DNA of 64,000 nt from NCBI RefSeq assembly GCF_000993825.1, contig NZ_CP011114.1:4154001-4218000 (forward strand). Reading direction: 5' to 3'. The notes under the pieces are model-generated. The model was not told the DNA's origin, searched no databases, and was given only the letters and a program-made list of their open reading frames with translations. This document shows, piece after piece, positions 57,052 through 64,000 of this stretch (positions within the stretch are counted from its first letter, which is position 1; every line of letters begins with the position of its first letter). A program made the position numbers and the translations under genes. This DNA comes from Paenibacillus durus ATCC 35681 (GTDB lineage Bacteria; Bacillota; Bacilli; Paenibacillales; Paenibacillaceae).

Positions 57052-57759
57052 CTAGGATGGACCATCCAGCTTATAGCCGACTCCCCAGACTGTTTGAATA
57101 TAACGCGGGCGCTTCGGATTAAGCTCGATTTTTTCCCGGATATTGCGAATATGTACCATTACCGTGTTCCCTCCGTCAAGAAAAGGCTCGTTCCACAGGC
57201 TGCGATAAATCTGCTCCATGCTCAGCACTTGACCCTGATGACGGGCCAGCAGCTCCAGAATAGCGAACTCCCGGGGTGTCAGCTTAACCCTTTGGCCATC
57301 CACGCTGACCTCATGCTTCGCGGTGTCGATAAGCAAATCCTCGAACTGAAGCTCATGATCGCTTTTGCGGGCGGAGAAATCCTTGTTCCATTTATGATAG
57401 CGGCGAAGCTGGGATTTGGCCCGGGCCACGATCTCCAGCGGATTGAACGGCTTGCCGACATAATCGTCCGCGCCAAGGCTGAGACCTGTAATTTTGTCCA
57501 TGTCGGTATTTTTGGCGGACAGCATAATAATCGGCATTTTCCGAGCCTCGCGAATTTTCAGGCATGCGGTAATCCCATCCATATGGGGCATCATGACATC
57601 CAGAATGATCAGATCCACCTCTTCCTGCTCCAGCCATTTCATGGCCTCCAGGCCGTTGTAAGCTTTTAGCAGCCGATAACCCTCATTGTTAAAATAAATC
57701 TCAAGCAGCTCAACAATTTCTTTCTCGTCATCTACCAGCAATATCGTTTCCTGCTTCAC
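57052..57759 (-). CDS. OmpR family response regulator
   Basis: A 235-residue regulator starting at a GTG with GAGGAGG nine bases upstream; an earlier start has no such site. The receiver domain has DD in LLVDDEKEIV, the phosphorylated Asp in LIILDVMMPHMDG and Lys in DYVGKPFNP. The winged-helix output domain ends with NTVMVHIRNIREKIE and YIQTVWGVGYKL. It is the first gene of the unit and probably controls the whole unit, including the PBP. Confidence 0.92.
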   Translation of the reverse strand: MKQETILLVDDEKEIVELLEIYFNNEGYRLLKAYNGLEAMKWLEQEEVDLIILDVMMPHMDGITACLKIREARKMPIIMLSAKNTDMDKITGLSLGADDYVGKPFNPLEIVARAKSQLRRYHKWNKDFSARKSDHELQFEDLLIDTAKHEVSVDGQRVKLTPREFAILELLARHQGQVLSMEQIYRSLWNEPFLDGGNTVMVHIRNIREKIELNPKRPRYIQTVWGVGYKLDGPS

Positions 57760-57928
57760 AGTGGGCAGCCTCCTCTTGTGCCATAGCAATTACCTTCTTC
57801 AATCTTACCAAAAGCTAGGGAGGTTCGCCCTTTGGATCTGTGTCCAAGTATTATTCAACGTCCGTTTTTTGCGTTACAATTAATTAAAACTTGAAATATC
57901 CCAGGACTCTGGGACGGGAGGAAGCACA

Positions 57929-59197
57929 ATGCTAAAACAATCGCTGGCGCGCATTCGGAAAGGCTATGGGAAAAAGCTGGTCTCCATTCACGCATGGAAC
58001 GCCTGGCTTGTGTTGTTCTTGGCTGTAAGCGGTCTGATGCTGCTCGGCGCTTTTTGGCGGGAATGGCTGGGGGAAGGCAGAGTCTGGCTAAAATGGGGGC
58101 ATATCCTGGCCGGGCTGGCCCTGCTTGTTCCGGTTATTTATTACCTGCTGCTGGCGTCCAAGCACTGGAAACGGCTGAAGGGGAGACCCTCGCAAAAAGC
58201 AAATGTCATCACGGTGCTCACGCTGCTGTTCGGCTGGATTGTATCGGGGATTGTGCTTTGGCAGTATAAAGCCTTCGGTCCGCAGGCGGCTAATGCCGCG
58301 CTGCTGGCGCATGATCTCTTCACCTGGATTGGACTGCCGATTATTATTTACCATTCGATTACCCGAACCCGCTGGCTTAAAGAACCGGATAAGCGGTCGA
58401 TTCGGCCGGAGCAGGAAATCAAAGACGCAGCAGTTCCCAATAAAGTGGAAAAAGGGCACGCGCAGCCTCAGCCCATCTATACGCGGCGCGGATTTCTCAA
58501 AGTTGCCGTCGGCGCAGGGCTGGCCGTTACGCTTGGGCCTACCTTTGTCCGCTGGATGGGCCGGTCGCTGCAGCTGCCTTCAGCGGGAGAGTGGCCCGCA
58601 GCCAATGCCAACCACCTTCTACCCGACCCCGTTCCGCTGCCGCAGTCTTCCCCGCCGATCGGCGGAGGCGCTGAAGGGCATTTCCGAGTCTATACGGTGA
58701 CGGATATCCCCTCTTTTGACAATTCCAATTGGTCTTTCAAGGTTGACGGTCTGGTGGACAACAAGCTGAGCTGGAACTGGGAGCAATTCGTCAAGCTCCA
58801 GCGGGAGGTGCAGGTGAGCGATTTTCACTGCATCACAGGCTGGTCGGTCTATAAAAATACATGGGAGGGCATCCCGCTTACGAAGCTTATGGACATGGCC
58901 GGTGTGCAGAGTACAGCCACAAGCGTCAAATTTTATTCGGGAGACGGCGTTTACACCGATTCGCTGACCCTGGAGCAAGCGCGGATGGACGATGTGCTAG
59001 TCGCCGTTATGCACGACGGCAAGCCGATTACAAGTGAACTGGGCGGTCCCGTACGGCTTATCGTTCCGCAAATGTATGCCTATAAATCGGTGAAATGGCT
59101 CAACCGCATTGAGCTGATCAAAGGCGAGCATGTCGGCTACTGGGAACAACGGGGATACGATATCGATGCCTGGCTGCCGGGGAAAGTGAAAATATAA
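57929..59197 (+). CDS. Membrane-anchored molybdopterin oxidoreductase (sulfite oxidase fold)
   Basis: A 422-residue fusion. The first 150 residues are four membrane helices of cytochrome b561 type with histidines (KLVSIHAWNAW, LKWGHILAG, ALLAHDLF, IIIYHSITRTRW). An internal TRRGFLKVAVGAGLAV (about 186-202) resembles a twin-arginine signal. The molybdopterin domain follows, with the Mo-ligand Cys in DFHCITGWSV near 310 and GGPVRLIVPQMYAYKSVKW. The Mo site would face outside and take or give electrons through the haem domain. The substrate is unknown; methionine-sulfoxide-reductase-like roles are possible. Confidence 0.8.
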   Translation: MLKQSLARIRKGYGKKLVSIHAWNAWLVLFLAVSGLMLLGAFWREWLGEGRVWLKWGHILAGLALLVPVIYYLLLASKHWKRLKGRPSQKANVITVLTLLFGWIVSGIVLWQYKAFGPQAANAALLAHDLFTWIGLPIIIYHSITRTRWLKEPDKRSIRPEQEIKDAAVPNKVEKGHAQPQPIYTRRGFLKVAVGAGLAVTLGPTFVRWMGRSLQLPSAGEWPAANANHLLPDPVPLPQSSPPIGGGAEGHFRVYTVTDIPSFDNSNWSFKVDGLVDNKLSWNWEQFVKLQREVQVSDFHCITGWSVYKNTWEGIPLTKLMDMAGVQSTATSVKFYSGDGVYTDSLTLEQARMDDVLVAVMHDGKPITSELGGPVRLIVPQMYAYKSVKWLNRIELIKGEHVGYWEQRGYDIDAWLPGKVKI

Positions 59198-59243
59198 GAC
59201 CAAACGATAGGCACGAAGCTTGAAAAGTCTTACATTTCAAAAA

Positions 59244-59285
59244 AAGGCTTGTCCGCAAGAAGATCTCTCTCCCCGGACAAGCCTT
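59244..59285 (-). terminator. Terminator of the lipoprotein gene
   Basis: A perfect 12-base stem AAGGCTTGTCCG / CGGACAAGCCTT with an 18-base loop. Seven T follow on the minus strand; the plus side, for the oxidoreductase gene, is weaker. Confidence 0.75.
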
Positions 59286-59300
59286 CATGTAGAACCAGTG

Positions 59301-60413
59301 CTACTCCTTAATCTCCTCAAAGGATGCATCGTACAGCCGGAACATCGTCTTATATCCCGACTCGTCGATCTTAATCCCCACCTCAAGCCGTCCCGTCACC
59401 TGCAGCGGACCCGATTTATGCCTCAGCTTAACATCGTCCGGCACAAATACAATCATAATCTTGTTCCAGTACGTTTCGTCGCCGTTGTCAAAAGGACATT
59501 CGGCTCCAGGCTGAGGGATCAGCAGGAACCAGTTCTTCTCGAAGGAAAGCACCTCGCCCATAAAGCCTTTGATGGTCACTGTGCTTTTGCTCTCGCTGAG
59601 GTCCCAGAAACGCTCCGACGGCCGGGTCTGGTCGCCCCCGTCAAAAAATTCCGACCAACCGATCTTTACCGTACCTGACGGGTTCCCGTCATTCGCACTT
59701 TTGGCCGCCTCTTCTCCGGCATTCCCCGGAGCAGCGGAGGCCGTCGCTTCCGTCTTGCCGCTGTTGTCCGCATAAGCGGACGGCGAAGGCGAAGCGGAGA
59801 CCGGCTTCCGCGTAGGGGAAGGAGCGGCGGAAGCAGACGCGTTCCGGTTAGAACCGGGCGGCTTGGCCTCGGCGCTTTGGGCGGGAAGAACCGCTGGCTT
59901 GGAGCTGGCAATAGCCTTCTGCCCTTCCGAAGAAGGCGTTGCTTCGGCCGATTTTGCCGCTGGCGCCGAATCCGAAGCTTCTGCCTTAGGAGCCGGGGTT
60001 GGCTTCGTATCCGGTGTAGCCGGTGTAGCCGACGCCGATGACGCCGGGGATGGCGCCGCAGAGCCGGGAGCAGCGGTAGTGGAGCCCGGGGATGGTACGG
60101 CAGAGCTGATAGCGGCGGTAGCGGCACCCATGGATGGTACGGCAGAGCTGATAGCGGCGGTAGCGGTACCCGGAGAGGATGCAGCGCCCGGTGAAGCCTT
60201 CGGCGAAGCGGAATTTAAGACAGCGGCGGAATCCCCCGCTGCCTTCCTATCCCCGTTCACCTGGGAATGATCTTGTTCTTCAGCAGATACCGAGGTGTTC
60301 TGAACCGACGAAAACGAAGACGCCGACGTCTCTTGCCCATCTTTGCCGCATGCGGACAGCAATAGGGCAAGGCACACAGCCGCAGCGGTCAGAAACTTTT
60401 GTCTTGTCTTCAT
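59301..60413 (-). CDS. Lipoprotein with Ala/Pro/Ser linker and DUF3299-like domain
   Basis: A 370-residue protein. The signal peptide ends in the lipobox LLLSACGK (Cys 22). Residues about 30-245 are low-complexity Ala/Ser/Pro/Thr, including a 14-residue exact repeat. The last 120 residues form a folded domain (KIGWSEFFDG, IKGFMGEVLSFEKNWFLLIP, then a Cys in PGAECPFDNGD) similar to my recollection of DUF3299. It is the last gene of the phosphatase-ABC unit, 15 bases behind the permease. In zinc-responsive operons such a protein accompanies an ABC pair. Confidence 0.65.
   Translation of the reverse strand: MKTRQKFLTAAAVCLALLLSACGKDGQETSASSFSSVQNTSVSAEEQDHSQVNGDRKAAGDSAAVLNSASPKASPGAASSPGTATAAISSAVPSMGAATAAISSAVPSPGSTTAAPGSAAPSPASSASATPATPDTKPTPAPKAEASDSAPAAKSAEATPSSEGQKAIASSKPAVLPAQSAEAKPPGSNRNASASAAPSPTRKPVSASPSPSAYADNSGKTEATASAAPGNAGEEAAKSANDGNPSGTVKIGWSEFFDGGDQTRPSERFWDLSESKSTVTIKGFMGEVLSFEKNWFLLIPQPGAECPFDNGDETYWNKIMIVFVPDDVKLRHKSGPLQVTGRLEVGIKIDESGYKTMFRLYDASFEEIKE
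60091..60166. repeat. Tandem 42-base repeat inside the lipoprotein gene
   Basis: GATGGTACGGCAGAGCTGAT and the next 14 bases occur identically at 60091-60124 and 60133-60166. The unit encodes a 14-residue Ala/Pro/Ser segment and should be prone to slippage between strains. Confidence 0.85.
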
Positions 60414-60428
60414 AAGGCAGCCTACCTC

Positions 60429-61661
60429 CTAAGATTTAAACAAAGCGAGCGGGTGAAGCCGGTACATCCGGAAGGCGGGAATCAGCGAGGCGAGCAGCCC
60501 GATCGCAATCGTTCCCGCAGCAATCCAGCCGTGATCGGCGTTCCACAGATAAGGGTTGATTCGGACTCCCGCTTTGGCAAACAATACTTCTCTAAAGATC
60601 AGCGCGGCCAAGTGTCCCGCAAGAAAGCCTGCGGCCAGTCCTGTCAGCGTCAGGATCATGCCTTCACTAATAAGCGTCATCCATACGTAGCTCTTCGGCT
60701 TGCCCAGCAGCCGCAGCAGACCGGCGTCTTTGGTGCGCTCTCCGGCCGCGGCGATCAAGGACAGCAGAATCGTAATCGCGGCAAGAAGCACGCATAGACC
60801 GGCCAATATTTCGACTAGCTGTGAGCCTTGGTCGACCGCGTTTACCACATCCGACACCGCCTTGCTTGTATAAGCCGCCTGAACTCCGCTATTGCCATCA
60901 AGCGTCTGCTTCAGATTATGAGCGCCAAGCAGAGTTGACGGCTTAACCAGAACGGCCGTAATTTCACGGTCCTCCCCTTGAAGTTCATGAACTGCCCAGG
61001 CATAATCGACGGTCGTGAATACCGCTCTGTCATCCGGTGTGTTCAGCACGGGCAGGATGCCTGTCACCGTATATAAAAAGCCTTCATGCGAATGTTCTTC
61101 CGTTTCCCCTTCACCGGTGTGGCCCCCGGTCTCCTCTTCGCCGGAATGATGCCCCTCTTCCGCCACAAGTCCATGGGCACCCGTGAACGTATCACCCACA
61201 TGCAGACTGAGAGTTTGGGCAACATGCGATCCGACAACCGCTTCGCCCGTCTTGGCATACAGCGCGCCTTCTTTCAGTGTGCGGTCGCCGTACCGTGTCA
61301 GAAAATACTCCGGATCGATGCCGACTACCGGAAAGCCGTTGTAATTATCCCCGGTCGTCATAGCATACGCCTTGTCCACGCCTGAATCGCTTCGCGCCTG
61401 GTCCAGTACGCTTGCCGGAATGTTCCCGGTAGGTGCGCCGATATGATAGAACGTATTCAGTACAAGCTGGGTTTCGCTTCCCTGTGCGCCAAGGACGAGA
61501 TCGAACGGACCGTATCCTTTTTCCGCCCCCTGCTCGACACTGTCCCGGAAAAGCGAAAACAAGACGATAAAAGCGACGGTCGCCCCGATCGCGCAGACGG
61601 TAAGAAAAGAGAGAAAAAGCCGATGGCGGATATTGCGCAGCGACAATGAAAAAAGATTCAT
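60429..61661 (-). CDS. FtsX/MacB-type ABC transporter permease with His-rich loop
   Basis: A 410-residue permease. One N-terminal helix (about residues 15-38) is followed by a large outer domain of MacB type, then three helices in the C-terminal FtsX domain. A segment near residue 175 (EEGHHSGEEETGGHTGEG and TEEHSHEG) is dense in His and Glu, as in metal-binding loops. The ATG overlaps the TGA of the ATPase gene and GGAGG lies before it; a longer upstream frame is not needed. Such complexes move or extract lipoproteins or act in metal-linked stress. Confidence 0.8.
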   Translation of the reverse strand: MNLFSLSLRNIRHRLFLSFLTVCAIGATVAFIVLFSLFRDSVEQGAEKGYGPFDLVLGAQGSETQLVLNTFYHIGAPTGNIPASVLDQARSDSGVDKAYAMTTGDNYNGFPVVGIDPEYFLTRYGDRTLKEGALYAKTGEAVVGSHVAQTLSLHVGDTFTGAHGLVAEEGHHSGEEETGGHTGEGETEEHSHEGFLYTVTGILPVLNTPDDRAVFTTVDYAWAVHELQGEDREITAVLVKPSTLLGAHNLKQTLDGNSGVQAAYTSKAVSDVVNAVDQGSQLVEILAGLCVLLAAITILLSLIAAAGERTKDAGLLRLLGKPKSYVWMTLISEGMILTLTGLAAGFLAGHLAALIFREVLFAKAGVRINPYLWNADHGWIAAGTIAIGLLASLIPAFRMYRLHPLALFKS

Positions 61662-62374
61662 CCGTTGCTTACCTCCTGTGCGCCGCCCCTTCCGGCTTGA
61701 TGCTCCGAATGCTTCCGAACACGGTTCAGCTCCCTTATATCCAGACATTTCGGAAAGCGCTCCGCCATGTTCAGGTCATGCGTGACGACAATCAGGGTCT
61801 GCTGCCCGGAAGAGCTCAGATCGAGCAAAAGCCGCGAAATTTCATCAGCGGTCTCCCAGTCCAGACTGCCGGTGGGCTCATCCGCAAGCACGAGCGGCGG
61901 ATTATTCACAAGCGCGCGGACAATCGCTACCCGCTGCTGCTGACCCCGGGACAGCTGGGAAGGCATATGCTTCGCCCGGTCCGGCAGGCCTACTCTCTCC
62001 AGCCACTCGGAGATGAGCGTCTTCCTCTGCTTCGCCGGCATGCTGGCGTTAATTGCGATTTCGATATTCTGACTGGCGGTAAGAGATGGAATCAGATGGA
62101 AATCCTGCAGCACATAACCGATGCTCCGTGAACGCAGCCGATCCCGCTGGGCCTCCGTCATGGTATGCAGAGGCTGACCCCCCAAGTGAATTTCCCCCTT
62201 GTCCGGTACCGCAATTCCGCTGATTAAATGGAGCAACGTGCTTTTACCGGACCCGCTGGTTCCGGTAATCGCCACCTTTTCACCTTTTTCCACCTGCCAA
62301 GAAGGAATATCCAGAATCGGCAGACTGCGTCCGTCAATTCGGAAGCTTTTGTTCAGGCCGGAAATTTGCAGCAT
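61658..62374 (-). CDS. ABC transporter ATP-binding protein, LolD/MacB type
   Basis: A 238-residue ATPase with Walker A GTSGSGKST, signature LSRGQQQRVAI and Walker B VLADEPTGSLDWE, and a switch His in VVTHD. Its GGAGGGG overlaps the stop of the alkaline phosphatase gene 12 bases upstream and its own stop overlaps the permease start, so three genes are translationally linked. It would power the FtsX-type permease. Confidence 0.92.
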   Translation of the reverse strand: MLQISGLNKSFRIDGRSLPILDIPSWQVEKGEKVAITGTSGSGKSTLLHLISGIAVPDKGEIHLGGQPLHTMTEAQRDRLRSRSIGYVLQDFHLIPSLTASQNIEIAINASMPAKQRKTLISEWLERVGLPDRAKHMPSQLSRGQQQRVAIVRALVNNPPLVLADEPTGSLDWETADEISRLLLDLSSSGQQTLIVVTHDLNMAERFPKCLDIRELNRVRKHSEHQAGRGGAQEVSNG

Positions 62375-62386
62375 GCTTGCCCCTCC

Positions 62387-64000
62387 TTAACGCAGTACAA
62401 TCCGTTCGGAGAGCGAATCCCATTTCAGATTTTTGCCGGTTAACTGGTTGAAAGCAGACAGCGGAAGATATACGGTTCCATTATCGTTATCTACTGTGAA
62501 AGCTACTGCCTTGCCGTTCAGCGTAGCTGTCAGAGCCGACATGTTGATATTCAGCGTATTTTTGCCAAAAGCGGCCTTCGAGACGGATGATCCGCTGCTG
62601 TAGCTTCCTCCAAGGGCTTTGATCAGCGAGGCGACAGGATACAGCACTTCATTCTCGCGGTTGATTTTAAATTTCGGATAAACATATTTCGATTGAAGCT
62701 CAGCGCTTCTCTTATCCAGATTGACCCCTACAATGGCAGCCGAAGCTCTCGCGATCTGGGTGTTGTCCACTTGGCCTTTCACTTTACCCGCGATTGGACC
62801 ATATGCCCATATCCCAACATCAACGGCGGAATGCCCGTGTCCGGACCAGCCGACCAGCAGTCTTTTGGAAATAACGGCATTGTAGGCGCCCTCTTGCTTG
62901 TAGGAGGAACCGTCGCCTGCCAAAATCGCTTGCACCTCTTCGTCGGTCAAATCGTTAATTCCGGTATTCTCCGCCACAATACTGCGAATTTCCTCAGGAG
63001 TCTTGGCCTCGGCGAGCTTGCTGGCAATGGATTCCGAAGAATTCTTCTGCTTATCCCACAGGTCAATGTTCAGCTCATAGATATTGTCGCGCGACAGGGA
63101 CAAACCGCCCGTTTCATGGTCCGCAGTCACGACTACGGATGTATTGCCGTCTTTCTTAGCGAACTCGATTGCGGTCTTAAAGGCGGCGTCGAAATCGAGC
63201 GTCTCCTGGATAAGCGTCGGGAAATCATTGGCATGTCCGGCATGGTCGATCCGGCCGCCTTCGATCATCATGACAAAACCGTCCTTATCCTTGGACAAAA
63301 TCTTCAACGCGGACGACGTCATTGCCGCCAGGCTTGGAATTTCAGCTGTACGGTCCGGGGTATAGGCGACATGGGAGTTGCCGAACAGACCCAGCGCTTT
63401 AGTCGTGGAAGCCGGAAGAGCCTTCAGTGCGCTCGTGCTCTCGACAATGGTGTACCCTTTCGCTTTGAAGTCAGGCAGAATATTTTTATCCGTCCGCTTG
63501 CCTTTCTCATCCTTCGTCACAAAAAATTGCTTGCCCCCGCCGAATAGCACGTCCACGCCGCTCTCCAGATACTGGGAGGCAATGGCCGCTTCGTTATCGC
63601 GGTTGCGGACATGCGACGCATATACGGCAGGCGTTGCATGGGTAATCCGCGCGGTGGTTACGAGACCGGTTGCTTTGCCGCTGCTTACCGCCGCTTCAAT
63701 CACGGAGGCGAAAGGCTTGGACGCATCTTCATTGGATACGCTGATGCCCGCATTGTATGTCTTATGGCCTGTGGCAAAAGCCGTTCCCGCAGAAGCGGAG
63801 TCCGTTACGACACCCGACACCACTTTGCCGCCGTCTTCGCCGCGATCCGCATAGGTAGTGGCCTGTCCCACATAATAAGGGTCGAGATTAAGATGCTTGA
63901 CTCCTTTTTTATACTGTTCATAATAACGTGTCGCCGAGATTTGCGCGGGTCCCATACCGTCGCCAATCAGGACGATCAGATTCTTCGATGGGGCTTTTAC
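62387..64000 (-). CDS. Alkaline phosphatase with C-terminal stalk domain (N-terminus beyond window)
   Basis: At least 537 residues; the frame is open to the window edge with NLIVLIGDGMGPAQIS, so the start and signal peptide lie outside. Metal and catalytic residues are present: the Ser in DSASAGTAFATGHKT, EGGRIDHAGHAND, TADHETGG and GWSGHGHS. The last 90 residues are a copper-amine-oxidase-N-like stalk domain (NREVLYP-type start, LNGKAVAFTVDNDNG, LPLSAFNQL). It hydrolyses phosphate esters outside the cell using two Zn and one Mg ion. The ABC genes follow with 12 bases between. Confidence 0.9.
   Translation of the reverse strand, partial: VKAPSKNLIVLIGDGMGPAQISATRYYEQYKKGVKHLNLDPYYVGQATTYADRGEDGGKVVSGVVTDSASAGTAFATGHKTYNAGISVSNEDASKPFASVIEAAVSSGKATGLVTTARITHATPAVYASHVRNRDNEAAIASQYLESGVDVLFGGGKQFFVTKDEKGKRTDKNILPDFKAKGYTIVESTSALKALPASTTKALGLFGNSHVAYTPDRTAEIPSLAAMTSSALKILSKDKDGFVMMIEGGRIDHAGHANDFPTLIQETLDFDAAFKTAIEFAKKDGNTSVVVTADHETGGLSLSRDNIYELNIDLWDKQKNSSESIASKLAEAKTPEEIRSIVAENTGINDLTDEEVQAILAGDGSSYKQEGAYNAVISKRLLVGWSGHGHSAVDVGIWAYGPIAGKVKGQVDNTQIARASAAIVGVNLDKRSAELQSKYVYPKFKINRENEVLYPVASLIKALGGSYSSGSSVSKAAFGKNTLNINMSALTATLNGKAVAFTVDNDNGTVYLPLSAFNQLTGKNLKWDSLSERIVLR

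Overview
The window looks like a chromosome segment of a Paenibacillus-type Firmicute. The reasons are the gene order sigW-rsiW-cdaA-cdaR-glmM-glmS, a glmS ribozyme, strong GGAGG ribosome binding sites, a PBSX-like tail cluster, and an rRNA operon whose 16S sequence reads like Paenibacillus.

Layout. (1) 1-18,950: an accessory stretch of small metabolic genes, most paired with a regulator: an OYE-type flavoenzyme (partial), radical SAM protein, aminotransferase, MarR/threonine aldolase, DinB, a frameshifted arginase-like gene, MerR/FMN oxygenase, GyrI-like protein, AraC/aldo-keto reductase, TetR/DMT transporter, a decayed actP-like symporter, AraC/epoxide hydrolase and an IS5-family element. 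It ends in a 20-bp-periodic repeat array next to the 3' end of glmS, which may be the end of a Tn7-like transposon. (2) 18,971-26,720 (all minus): the core envelope and cyclic-di-AMP cluster sigW, rsiW, cdaA, cdaR, glmM, glmS, with the glmS ribozyme and its promoter. (3) 26,926-29,718: ppc. (4) 30,019-44,837: a contractile tail cluster of PBSX (xkd) type with lysis genes, an ArpU-type activator, an Xre repressor and an ImmA-type protease. No terminase, portal, capsid or integrase is present, so it is best read as a headless tailocin. Its control region carries a 65-base piece resembling 23S rRNA. (5) 44,935-51,500 (minus): a complete rrn operon (16S, tRNA-Ala, 23S, 5S) followed by eleven tRNAs and one terminator. 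(6) 51,758-64,000: a fosmidomycin-resistance-type exporter, a four-gene OmpR regulator/kinase/HAMP protein/class A PBP operon, a membrane-anchored molybdopterin oxidoreductase, and an alkaline phosphatase-ABC ATPase-permease-lipoprotein operon that resembles zinc-responsive systems.

How the parts work together. CdaA makes c-di-AMP under control of CdaR, next to GlmM and GlmS, which make glucosamine-1-phosphate precursors for the cell wall. SigW/RsiW is the envelope stress switch beside them. In the tail cluster Xre and ImmA would hold the system off, ArpU would turn on the late genes, and holin-like proteins plus an M15 peptidase would release the particles. Calls rest on reading motifs and gene order by eye; no database search was run.
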